DNA of 9,372 nt from an uncultured Collinsella sp. (GCA_958436995.1 CAUBMI010000069.1:1-9372), one strand, 5' to 3'; positions 1 to 6,567 are shown, numbered from the stretch's first letter. A program made the numbers and translations. The notes: a model not told the origin generated them from the letters alone.

Positions 1-39
1 GCGATCCGGTCGCACGGAGAGCATTTCCCAGTTGACAAA

Positions 40-68
40 ACTATAGGAACACCCCTCTTTCAAGGCAA
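40..68 (-). promoter_or_regulatory. Candidate promoter reading off the left edge
   Basis: On the minus strand a TTGCCT (-35, 63-68) and a TATAGT (-10, 40-45) are separated by exactly 17 bases. The -10 matches the sigma-70 consensus at 5 of 6 positions and the -35 at 4 of 6. It lies downstream of the cysS stop and points away from it, so it would serve a minus-strand gene outside the window. No terminator hairpin is visible between cysS and this site, so read-through from the operon is also possible. This is pattern matching only. Confidence 0.35.
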
Positions 69-97
69 TCTGCCGCACCTCGAACGGTCGACAAATA

Positions 98-1564
98 CTA
101 GAGACTCTTAATACGAGTGCCCGCGGCCGTATCCTCAATGGTGAGGCCCAGGTCCTTGAGCTGGTCGCGAATGGCATCTGCCAGATCCCAGTTCTTGGCG
201 GCGCGGGCCTCGGCGCGGGCCTCGAGAATCTTGGCAGCGGCCTCGTCCACGTCGTCGCCCGTGTAGGCGACCAGGCCGGCGGCAACACCCAGCAGACCCA
301 GCGGCAGCTCGACCTTGGGCTCGGGGAGCTCAACGCCAAACGTATCGAGCAGCTCGACCAGCGTATCGGCGGCGGCAAGCGCGGCGGCCTTGTCGGCAGC
401 GTCGCCCGCCTGCTCCAGGTACTGGTTGCACTCGGTCACAAAGCCAAAGACGGCACCCATGGCACCGGCGGTGTTAAAGTCGTCGTCCATGCACTCCTTA
501 AAGGTGGCACGGGTCTCGGCGGCCTTGGCGGCAAACGCCTCGGATGCTGTCTCATCGGCATCGGCCGTCGCATGGTTCGCGGCCCAGCGCAGGTTCTCGA
601 CCGTACCGGCGATACGCGTGAGCGAGTTCTCGGCACCCTCCAAGCGCTCCCAAGAAAAGTCGAGCGGCGAGCGATAGCTCGTCTGCAGCATCAGCAGGCG
701 CAGGGCGGCAGCGGAATGCTGCTCGAGGACCTCGGCCAGCGTAAAGAAGTTGCCGAGCGACTTGGACATTTTCTCGCCGTCTACCAGCAGCATGCCCGTG
801 TGCATCCAGGTGTTGGAGAAGCCCTGGTGCCAGGCGCAGGTGGCCTGGGCGCACTCGTTCTCGTGATGCGGGAAGGCAAGGTCGGAGCCGCCGCCGTGGA
901 TGTCGATCGGGGTGCCCAGGTAGCGATGCACCATGGCGGCGCACTCGGTGTGCCAACCGGGACGGCCCTCGCCCCAGGGGCTCGGCCAGCTGGGCTCGCC
1001 GGGCTTGGCAGCCTTCCACAGCGCAAAGTCGAGCGGGTCGTTCTTGTCCTCGTTCTCCTCGATGCGCGCGCCAACCATAAGGTCGTCGATGTTGCGGCCC
1101 GAGACCTGACCATAGTTGGAATCGCTGCGCACGGCAAAGTACACGTCGCCGTTATCGGCGGCGTAGGCGTGGCCCTGCTCGATGAGCGTCTTGATCATGG
1201 CGATCATGGGGCCGATCTCTTTGGTGGCGCGGGGGCGCACATCGGGATCGAGCACGTTGGCGGCACGCATGACGCCGATGAACTTGTCGGAGAACTCCGT
1301 CGCGACCTCGGCAGCCGTACGGCCCTGCTCGTTGGCACGCTTGATGATCTTGTCGTCGACGTCGGTGAGGTTCTGGGCGAACGTGACCTCGTAGCCGCTC
1401 GCGATGAGCCAGCGACGAATCACGTCAAAGCTGATGAACGTGCGGGCATTGCCGATGTGGATGTTGTCGTAGACCGTGGGGCCGCACACGTACATGCGGA
1501 CCTTGCCGGACTCGATGGGCTGGAACTCTTCCTTTTTATGGGTAGCGCTGTTGTAGATACGCAT
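98..1564 (-). CDS. cysS: Cysteinyl-tRNA synthetase (CysRS)
   Basis: This class I aminoacyl-tRNA synthetase charges tRNA-Cys with cysteine in the cytoplasm. The 488-residue length is typical. Visible signatures are the HIGN form of the HIGH motif (residues 36-39) and KMSKS (265-269). The zinc site that selects cysteine is complete: C27, C208, H233 and E237, equivalent to C28, C209, H234 and E238 of the E. coli enzyme. The C-terminal third is alanine-rich and helical, as expected for the DALR/anticodon-binding region. It is the last visible gene of the disA-ispD-ispF-cysS operon and starts 3 bases after the ispF stop, so it is probably translated from the same transcript. A TAG stop lies at 98-100. 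Identification is very secure. Confidence 0.98.
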   Translation of the reverse strand: MRIYNSATHKKEEFQPIESGKVRMYVCGPTVYDNIHIGNARTFISFDVIRRWLIASGYEVTFAQNLTDVDDKIIKRANEQGRTAAEVATEFSDKFIGVMRAANVLDPDVRPRATKEIGPMIAMIKTLIEQGHAYAADNGDVYFAVRSDSNYGQVSGRNIDDLMVGARIEENEDKNDPLDFALWKAAKPGEPSWPSPWGEGRPGWHTECAAMVHRYLGTPIDIHGGGSDLAFPHHENECAQATCAWHQGFSNTWMHTGMLLVDGEKMSKSLGNFFTLAEVLEQHSAAALRLLMLQTSYRSPLDFSWERLEGAENSLTRIAGTVENLRWAANHATADADETASEAFAAKAAETRATFKECMDDDFNTAGAMGAVFGFVTECNQYLEQAGDAADKAAALAAADTLVELLDTFGVELPEPKVELPLGLLGVAAGLVAYTGDDVDEAAAKILEARAEARAAKNWDLADAIRDQLKDLGLTIEDTAAGTRIKSL

Positions 1565-1567
1565 TCG

Positions 1568-2062
1568 TTACTCCTTAACGGTTTTCTGTAGCAGGCAGAC
1601 GGCCCAGGCGCCGATTCCCTCGCCCTGGCCTTCCCAACCGAGCTTTTCGGTCGTAGTGGCGGCGACGCCCACGTTTTCGACGTCGACGCCCAGGGCATGG
1701 GCAAGGTTGGCGCGCATGGCATCGCGGTGCGGGGTGATCTTGGGTTGCTGGCAGGCAATGGTGCAATCGGCATCGACAAACTCAAAGCCCAGCTCGCGCG
1801 CATAGTCCATCACGCGAGCGAGCAGCACCATCGAATCGGCACCCTCGTAGGCGGGATCGGTGTCGGGGAATAGCTTGCCGATGTCTCCCCCGCGGCAGGC
1901 GCCCAGAATGGCGTCGGCCAAGGCATGCGCGAGCACATCGGCATCCGAGTGGCCCAGCAGGCCGCGCTCGTAGGGAATGTCAACCCCGCCGATGATACAT
2001 CGACGCCCCTCCACCAAACGGTGGACGTCGTAGCCGTGGCCAATGCGCAGGTTACTGAACAT
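1568..2062 (-). CDS. ispF: 2-C-methyl-D-erythritol 2,4-cyclodiphosphate synthase
   Basis: IspF cyclises CDP-methylerythritol 2-phosphate to methylerythritol cyclodiphosphate with release of CMP, a middle step of the MEP isoprenoid pathway. The family forms cytoplasmic trimers with a zinc site at each subunit interface. With the start at 2062 the protein has 164 residues, normal for the family. Zinc ligands D12, H14 and H46 match E. coli D8, H10 and H42, and the TTTEKLGWEGQGEGI block near the C-terminus is the family signature. The frame stays open to an upstream start at 2095, but 2062 is preferred: it has a strong Shine-Dalgarno sequence, and the 11 extra residues resemble no IspF N-terminus. 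The start lies inside the 3' end of ispD (11-base overlap), and cysS follows after 3 bases. Confidence 0.96.
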   Translation of the reverse strand: MFSNLRIGHGYDVHRLVEGRRCIIGGVDIPYERGLLGHSDADVLAHALADAILGACRGGDIGKLFPDTDPAYEGADSMVLLARVMDYARELGFEFVDADCTIACQQPKITPHRDAMRANLAHALGVDVENVGVAATTTEKLGWEGQGEGIGAWAVCLLQKTVKE

Positions 2063-2780
2063 GGGGAAGGTCCTCTCCCTCGGCCATGCGGCCAAGCAGA
2101 ATCGCGGTTACGGGACGCAGGTCCTCGGGCACCGTCACCTTAAGGTTATCGCGCGGGCTCTGGACACAGCGGACGCGCCCGCCCATGCGCTCGACCAGCG
2201 AAGAATCGTCGGTCCCGATAAAGCCCTCGGCGATAGCTGCGGTGTGGGCGCGCTTCATGGCGTCGACGCTAAAGATCTGCGGTGTCTGCGCGGCCCAGTA
2301 GAGCTCACGCGGCGGCGTCTCGACGATATTGTCGCCGTCGACGATCTTGAGCGTGTCGATCGCGGGCTGACCGCATACGACACCGTCGAGCGAGCGGTCG
2401 CCCACAAGCACGTCGATCGCATGATCGATGGCCTCGGTCGTGATGAGCGGACGGGCGCCGTCGTGGATGGCGACATATTCGAAACCCGCCGGAACCGCAT
2501 GCACACCGGCACGGGTGGAATCCTGACGGGTATCGCCGGCATCGGCGAAGCTGATGGGCGTGTCATAGTCAAACGGATCGATGGCCAGGCGGCGCATCTC
2601 GGCACGGCGCTCGGCAGGACACACCACCACGATGTGGCCGACCTTGTCGCTACGATCGAACGCACGGATGGACCAGCTCATGAGCGGACGGCCCGCCACG
2701 TTAACGAGCTGCTTACCGCCGGGATTTCCAAAGCGCTGGCCGCTGCCGCCGGCAACGACCACGGCGCATACGGGCGCCAT
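2052..2780 (-). CDS. ispD: 2-C-methyl-D-erythritol 4-phosphate cytidylyltransferase
   Basis: IspD transfers CMP from CTP to methylerythritol 4-phosphate, supplying the MEP pathway. The 242-residue protein begins with the nucleotide-binding glycine-rich loop AGGSGQRFG followed by the catalytic K23-Q24. It has the DSTRAG segment (87-92), the HDGARP metal/CTP motif (106-111) and, near the C-terminus, the DDSSLVE substrate-binding motif. The order IspD then IspF, without the intervening enzyme IspE, is common in bacteria, where ispE usually sits elsewhere. The ATG start at 2780-2778 shares one base with the disA TAA stop (TAATG), so translation is likely coupled to disA. The 3' end overlaps ispF by 11 bases. 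Confidence 0.97.
   Translation of the reverse strand: MAPVCAVVVAGGSGQRFGNPGGKQLVNVAGRPLMSWSIRAFDRSDKVGHIVVVCPAERRAEMRRLAIDPFDYDTPISFADAGDTRQDSTRAGVHAVPAGFEYVAIHDGARPLITTEAIDHAIDVLVGDRSLDGVVCGQPAIDTLKIVDGDNIVETPPRELYWAAQTPQIFSVDAMKRAHTAAIAEGFIGTDDSSLVERMGGRVRCVQSPRDNLKVTVPEDLRPVTAILLGRMAEGEDLPHVQ
2071..2079 (-). promoter_or_regulatory. Ribosome binding site fixing the ispF start
   Basis: GGGAGAGGA on the minus strand sits 8 bases upstream of the ATG at 2062-2060, inside the coding end of ispD. It supports the 2062 start over the longer frame that opens at 2095. Confidence 0.7.
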
Positions 2781-3847
2781 TATGCGTTCCCCTGTTTGGT
2801 GCCCTTCATGCGGTACAGCGAGTCCGCAAGAATGGCAGGGTTGTTGACGCCAAAGTCGCCCAGGCGCTCCGGATCCTCGCTGATGTCGTCCATGAGCTCC
2901 TGCAACGAGCCGTACTCGTCGACGATCTTCTCGGCCACGCCGTCGCGCACGACGGACACGCGCGAAAGCGTGCGCAGGCCCAGTGGCGTCATGACGGAGT
3001 CCTCGTCCAGGTCGTCGTAACCCAGAACCGCCGCCACATGCTGTGGGTCGGACAGGTCCTTAGGTGTCATACGGCTTAGGTTGGCGCGAATCTTCTCGGC
3101 ATTAGCCTCGGAAGAATCACTTGCGTAGTCGCGGATCATCAGGTCATACTCGGTATCCATGCTGGAGCCCGCGAGCTGCTCGAGCTGCATCTGCACGAGC
3201 TTGCCCTGGTTGCCCAACTTGACGATGCAATCCTTAAGCTCGGTCTTTGCCTGCTGCATGATCTCGAAGCTCGAGAAAATACCGGTAATGTCGGCGAGCG
3301 TAACGTAGTCGTCGAGCTCGAGGGCCGTCAGGCGCAGCAAGGAGCGGTCGAGCGACTGACGGGTAGTCTGGAGCGTGGCGACGAGCTGGTTGACCGAGCT
3401 CATGATGGTGGTGACGGGCTGGATCTCGTAGCTCTTGCCGTGAACGTACACGTTGACGACGGCACGACGGGCCGAGACCGAGATCACGATGGCATCCGTG
3501 AGCACCGACATGCGGGCGGCGGTGCGGTGACGCATGCCCGTCTCACTCGTGGCGAGTGAGGGATCGGGATTGAGGTGGAAGTTGGCGCGCAGGATCTGGG
3601 TGAGGTCGCCGTCGATGACGATGGCGCCGTCCATCTTGGAAAGCTCGAACAGGCGGTTCGAGGTAAACGAAATGTTGAGCGGGAAGCCGTCGTTACCAGC
3701 AGCGAGCACGTTTTCGGTGTCGCCGACGCAAATAAGAGCGCCCAGGTGACCAGCGATGATCATGTCGAGGGCGGTGCGGATCGGCTGGCCAGGTGCCGTC
3801 AGGCGGATGGCCTGTTCCATACGCTTTTGCAGCTCGTTCTTATCCAA
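2780..3847 (-). CDS. disA: DNA integrity scanning diadenylate cyclase DisA
   Basis: DisA condenses two ATP into the second messenger cyclic di-AMP. In characterised homologues it forms an octamer that scans DNA and stops cyclase activity at branched structures. The 355-residue protein has the DAC domain in the first ~140 residues, with the catalytic DGA motif at 73-75 and the RHRTAAR ATP-binding motif at 106-112. A helical spine follows, then a C-terminal helix-hairpin-helix region (about 288-350). That region is divergent: where DisA proteins normally carry a GIGxxRA-type hairpin, this one reads GDFGVNNPA (330-338). The start is TTG at 3847-3845. No in-frame ATG or GTG lies between it and the upstream TAG, and GGGAG sits 7 bases ahead. 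disA heads this operon; radA, its frequent neighbour, is not here. mntP is divergent upstream. Confidence 0.97.
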   Translation of the reverse strand: MDKNELQKRMEQAIRLTAPGQPIRTALDMIIAGHLGALICVGDTENVLAAGNDGFPLNISFTSNRLFELSKMDGAIVIDGDLTQILRANFHLNPDPSLATSETGMRHRTAARMSVLTDAIVISVSARRAVVNVYVHGKSYEIQPVTTIMSSVNQLVATLQTTRQSLDRSLLRLTALELDDYVTLADITGIFSSFEIMQQAKTELKDCIVKLGNQGKLVQMQLEQLAGSSMDTEYDLMIRDYASDSSEANAEKIRANLSRMTPKDLSDPQHVAAVLGYDDLDEDSVMTPLGLRTLSRVSVVRDGVAEKIVDEYGSLQELMDDISEDPERLGDFGVNNPAILADSLYRMKGTKQGNA

Positions 3848-3854
3848 GGCATCG

Positions 3855-3859
3855 CTCCC
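3855..3859 (-). promoter_or_regulatory. Ribosome binding site supporting the TTG start of disA
   Basis: GGGAG on the minus strand lies 7 bases upstream of the TTG at 3847-3845. Two ATG triplets nearby on the same strand are out of frame with DisA, so TTG is the only usable start in this frame. Confidence 0.6.
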
Positions 3860-4011
3860 ATCGTATACGCTCCATAAACGCTAAATAGTTTCTCACGGTT
3901 TGTCCCCGCGGCGCTCGCGAAATCCGATGCTTACAGAATGAGCGAACACCGCTAAGATAGCTAATTTGGGACGGGCTCTTTTGACTACCCACTCAACCAT
4001 GTGCCAAGGTT

Positions 4012-4073
4012 AGTCTTTATGTTGCTCCCCCAAGAGGTACTCGCGGGCCCGCCCGCAGAGAGGGAGCCAGACT
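4012..4073 (+). promoter_or_regulatory. Structured mntP leader that can occlude its ribosome binding site
   Basis: AGTCT (4012-4016) and GCTCCC (4024-4029) are complementary, in order, to AGACT (4069-4073) and GGGAGC (4062-4067). This gives an outer stem interrupted by an internal loop that ends at the base before the mntP ATG. The Shine-Dalgarno GGGAG (4062-4066) lies inside the paired strand. Nested inside is a GC hairpin, GCGGG (4043-4047) with CCCGC (4052-4056), extended by CTC/GAG (4040-4042 with 4058-4060) around a bulged A. The arrangement would allow translational control. It does not match the yybP-ykoY manganese riboswitch sequence as I know it. A TTGACT at 3981-3986 has no good -10 at normal spacing, so the promoter is unassigned. 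Confidence 0.4.
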
Positions 4074-4664
4074 ATGGGACTCGCAGAGCTCGTGCTGCTC
4101 GCCGTTGGCCTTTCGATGGACGCCTTTGCCGTATCCATCTGCAAGGGCCTTGGCATGAAGAAGATCAACCTTAAGGTCGCCGTAGTGCTCGGCCTGTTCT
4201 TTGGCGGCTTCCAGGCCGGCATGCCCGTGATCGGATGGGCACTTGGCAGCCAGTTTATGGGCATCATCGGCCCCATCGACCACTGGATCGCCTTTATCCT
4301 GCTCGCCTTCATTGGCGGCAAAATGCTGTGGGAGGCCTTTACCGAGGACGAGGACGAGGACGAGGATGAGGGCGACGGCAAGGATGCCGAAAAGATTGAC
4401 CTGGGCGAGTACCTGATCCTCGCCATCGCCACCTCAATCGACGCCCTAGCCGTAGGCATCTCATTTGCCGCGCTCTCGGTCGACATCATGCCCGCCGTGT
4501 CGCTCATCGGCATCACGACCTTTATCTTCTCCGTCGCCGGCGTAGCGATCGGCCACACCTTTGGCGCGCGCTACGAAAAGCCTGCCACCATCGTGGGTGG
4601 CGTCGTGCTCATCTTCATCGGGCTTAAGATCTTGCTTGAGCATCTGGGGATTCTCGCGATATAA
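4074..4664 (+). CDS. mntP: Manganese efflux pump MntP
   Basis: MntP exports Mn2+ across the cytoplasmic membrane and protects against manganese excess. The 196-residue protein has six predicted membrane segments (about 4-24, 34-57, 66-88, 112-132, 134-158, 169-190) in two homologous halves. Each half carries the family aspartate motif: SMDAFAVS with D16 in the first and SIDALAVG with D123 in the second, equivalent to D16 and D118 of E. coli MntP. The central loop (90-107) is extremely acidic, with four Glu-Asp pairs encoded by GAGGAC-type tandem hexamers at 4344-4367. The ATG at 4074 follows GGGAG by 7 bases. It is transcribed alone, divergently from disA, with hipBA downstream on the same strand. 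Regulation may act through the folded leader. Confidence 0.95.
   Translation: MGLAELVLLAVGLSMDAFAVSICKGLGMKKINLKVAVVLGLFFGGFQAGMPVIGWALGSQFMGIIGPIDHWIAFILLAFIGGKMLWEAFTEDEDEDEDEGDGKDAEKIDLGEYLILAIATSIDALAVGISFAALSVDIMPAVSLIGITTFIFSVAGVAIGHTFGARYEKPATIVGGVVLIFIGLKILLEHLGILAI
4344..4367 (+). repeat. Tandem hexanucleotide repeat inside mntP
   Basis: Three copies of GAGGAC and one GAGGAT stand in tandem and in frame, encoding Glu-Asp four times (residues 91-98) in the central cytoplasmic loop of MntP. Copy-number change by slippage would keep the reading frame. Confidence 0.8.
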
Positions 4665-4704
4665 AAAACGCCTCTCATAAGCTCAACGTCAATGTAGAGG
4701 TCTC

Positions 4705-4774
4705 ATGCAGAGTTTTGCATAATGCCTTTTCGTGCAGACTTTTGCATGTCATACTGATATGCAAAAGTCTGCAC
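4705..4774 (+). promoter_or_regulatory. Triple dyad operator array upstream of hipBA
   Basis: Three 16-base sites are visible: ATGCAGAGTTTTGCAT (4705-4720), GTGCAGACTTTTGCAT (4732-4747) and ATGCAAAAGTCTGCAC (4759-4774). Each is itself a dyad of the form RTGCA-N6-TGCAY. The second and third are perfect reverse complements of each other, separated by 11 bases. Start-to-start spacing is exactly 27 bases in both intervals. A weak -10 candidate, CATACT (4750-4755), falls between sites two and three. By analogy with E. coli HipB, which binds dyad operators in its own promoter, these are very likely binding sites for the downstream helix-turn-helix protein. The precise promoter cannot be fixed by eye. 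Confidence 0.8.
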
Positions 4775-4777
4775 GTT

Positions 4778-4782
4778 AGGAG
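4778..4782 (+). promoter_or_regulatory. Ribosome binding site of the HipB-like gene
   Basis: AGGAG ends 6 bases before the ATG at 4789 and follows directly after the third operator dyad, which fixes the start of the antitoxin gene. Confidence 0.7.
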
Positions 4783-4788
4783 ATCGCC

Positions 4789-5259
4789 ATGGATACCCTT
4801 CCCATCACCACACCGCGTCAAGCTGGCATCTATGTGCGCCAGGCACGCGAGGCTCAGGGTCTCACCCGTGCCACCCTCGCCAAAAAGGCCGGTGTTTCGG
4901 AGCGCCTGCTCGCATCGCTCGAGCTGGGCGACGCCACTGGCATTCGACTCGACAAGCTGCTGACGATTTTCAATGCTCTTGGACTGGCACTCGCCGCTCA
5001 AGGGGATATCGGCGAAGCAAAAAATGAGCGACCAGTCGACGCTCCGCATGCCGACCTGCAACCTCGCAGTGCCCCCAGGCGCCATCACGCTCAACGTCCC
5101 TCTCATAGCTACCGTCGCTGCACCGCCATTCCGGTTCTTGCAGACGCCCCATTTACGTCCGAACTCTACGACAAAGCCTTCGCGGATTTCGCCATGTCCA
5201 ATCTCGGAGTCTCGATTGCCGCAAACGCATCTGTCCAACCAAAGCCTGACGGGAAATAG
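4789..5259 (+). CDS. HipB-like helix-turn-helix antitoxin with long C-terminal tail
   Basis: This is a probable HipB-type antitoxin and autorepressor for the HipA kinase encoded 3 bases downstream. Residues about 10-70 form an XRE/HipB-like DNA-binding domain: YVRQAREAQGLTRATLAKKA leads into GVSERLLASLELGD, then a final helix with LDKLLTIFNALGL. At 156 residues it is much longer than the 88-residue E. coli HipB. Residues about 80-120 are rich in Arg, His, Pro and Ala and look unlike folded protein. The last 35 residues (FTSELYDKAFADFA onward) again look like ordinary protein and may contact HipA. In the middle stretch the +1 frame shows stronger third-position GC, so a pair of compensating shifts is possible. 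The ATG at 4789 has a good AGGAG. Operators lie upstream. Confidence 0.8.
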   Translation: MDTLPITTPRQAGIYVRQAREAQGLTRATLAKKAGVSERLLASLELGDATGIRLDKLLTIFNALGLALAAQGDIGEAKNERPVDAPHADLQPRSAPRRHHAQRPSHSYRRCTAIPVLADAPFTSELYDKAFADFAMSNLGVSIAANASVQPKPDGK

Positions 5260-5262
5260 CCA

Positions 5263-6567
5263 ATGGCCAGAACATCACTTCGGACCATTATTTGCGGCGT
5301 ACCTGCGGGAACGCTCACGCAAGATGAGAACGGTCTTATCAGCTTTACCTACGATCATGACTATGACGGGCCAGCCCTATCGACCAACATACCCGTATCG
5401 AATCGCACATACGGACAACAGGTCATGAATCCGTACCTGTTTGGCCTTCTACCCGACAGCGAGGACCAGCGAAAAGCGATTGCCGCCGAATTCGACGTTA
5501 GGCCCAACAATCCCGTTGCGTTGCTCAGCCATATCGGACTCGACTGTCCGGGCGGAGTGCAGTTTTATGCCAAAGAAGATGCCGACGCCGTCCTGCATCG
5601 CGCTGGCGATTACCGCCCTATAGACGACCACGAAATTGCTCTCCGCCTCAAGTCGATCAGAGATGACCGCGATGCATCGTGGATGGGTCTAGATGAAAGT
5701 TGGTCACTTGGAGGCAACCAGGGCAAGTTCGCGCTCGCGTTCATTAACGGCCGCTGGTGCGAATGCATGGGCTCCTCGCCCACGACGCATATTTTCAAAA
5801 ATGGCGTTAACGGATTTAAACTCGAGGCTCTCAATGAGTTTGTCTGCATGAAAAGCGCCCAGCGCGCCGGTATCGCAACGGCAAACGTCGAATATCGTAT
5901 GTTTGAGGACGAACCTACCCTCATTGTTGAGCGCTATGACCGCGTGAAAGTCGAAGACGGAACGATCAGGCGCCTACATCAAGAAGACCTCTGTCAGGCA
6001 CTTGGGGTGATGCCCGCCCAAAAGTACACGGCAGACGGCGGCCCGACCACACGCGACATTCAAGAGCTCCTCGTAACTACGAGCCACCATCAACTTAACC
6101 TGCATCTGTTTACGCAGATACTGTTCTTCAACGCCATTATCGGCGCACCGGATGCGCATGCGAAAAACTATTCCCTGCTCCTTGGAAACGACGGCGCAGC
6201 CATGATGGCTCGAATGTACGATGTCGCATCGGGCTTGGCGTATGAGCGCATGCGACGTCGAGCACGCCTTGCTATGAGCGTTGGCGGCGAAAATCGTGTG
6301 GGGCGCATCGGTCCAGGTGCTATCCGCCGATACCACGGTATGGGCGACCCCGCGCTGGAGACGGCGCTCACCGATGCCGGGCTATCCGAGAAGTTTTGCT
6401 TTGCGACCATGATGGACCTCGCCTACGAGGTACCCATTTGCATGGAAGAGGTCATGGACGAATACGCCGACCTGCCCGGCATGGCGGACCTGCGCGAGCA
6501 TATGCTCGGCCCCGTCCGCGAAAACTGCCAGCGCACCCTCGACCTCATCAAGGCGGATATGGGCTAG
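5263..6567 (+). CDS. hipA: HipA-type Ser/Thr kinase toxin
   Basis: HipA toxins phosphorylate cytoplasmic targets; in E. coli the target is glutamyl-tRNA synthetase, and its loss of function triggers growth arrest and persistence. The 434-residue protein is full length. An N-terminal 'couple' domain (about 8-102, with FGLLPDSEDQR) is followed by the HipA_C kinase fold. Visible kinase elements are the LGGNQGK loop (149-155) preceded by S148 at the position of E. coli autophosphorylated S150, SPTTHIFK with K179, VERYDR (222-227), the catalytic PDAHAKN with D297 and N302 (E. coli D309, N314), and YDV with D320 (E. coli D332). All key residues are present, so activity is expected. The target is not knowable from sequence. 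The gene starts 3 bases after the antitoxin stop with only a weak GGGA, suggesting translational coupling. Its third codon positions are visibly less GC-rich than in cysS or pepD, consistent with acquisition. Confidence 0.93.
   Translation: MARTSLRTIICGVPAGTLTQDENGLISFTYDHDYDGPALSTNIPVSNRTYGQQVMNPYLFGLLPDSEDQRKAIAAEFDVRPNNPVALLSHIGLDCPGGVQFYAKEDADAVLHRAGDYRPIDDHEIALRLKSIRDDRDASWMGLDESWSLGGNQGKFALAFINGRWCECMGSSPTTHIFKNGVNGFKLEALNEFVCMKSAQRAGIATANVEYRMFEDEPTLIVERYDRVKVEDGTIRRLHQEDLCQALGVMPAQKYTADGGPTTRDIQELLVTTSHHQLNLHLFTQILFFNAIIGAPDAHAKNYSLLLGNDGAAMMARMYDVASGLAYERMRRRARLAMSVGGENRVGRIGPGAIRRYHGMGDPALETALTDAGLSEKFCFATMMDLAYEVPICMEEVMDEYADLPGMADLREHMLGPVRENCQRTLDLIKADMG

Noticed and set aside
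32..37. TTGACA consensus -35 on the plus strand near the left edge
   Set aside because: No -10-like hexamer lies 16-18 bases downstream, and no plus-strand gene follows.
572..1591. Plus-strand open frame (339 codons) antisense to cysS
   Set aside because: Shadow of cysS; no recognisable motifs, and the cysS catalytic and zinc motifs are all on the opposite strand.
2043..3020. Plus-strand open frame (325 codons) across ispF, ispD and disA
   Set aside because: Crosses three well-supported genes on the other strand and shows no family motif.
3890..4073. yybP-ykoY manganese riboswitch upstream of mntP
   Set aside because: Expected because of the gene, but the conserved sequence blocks of that riboswitch as I remember them are not recognisable; only the local hairpin over the start region is supported.
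4671..4700. Terminator between mntP and hipBA (CCTCT/AGAGG)
   Set aside because: Only a 5-base stem with a 20-base loop, and the T-run lies on the minus-strand side, where no gene ends. Not convincing for mntP.
4675..5238. Minus-strand open frame (187 codons) antisense to the HipB-like gene
   Set aside because: It reads through the operator dyads, which create repeated Cys-Lys-Leu-His-like peptides; no motif is present, and the plus strand carries a clear helix-turn-helix.
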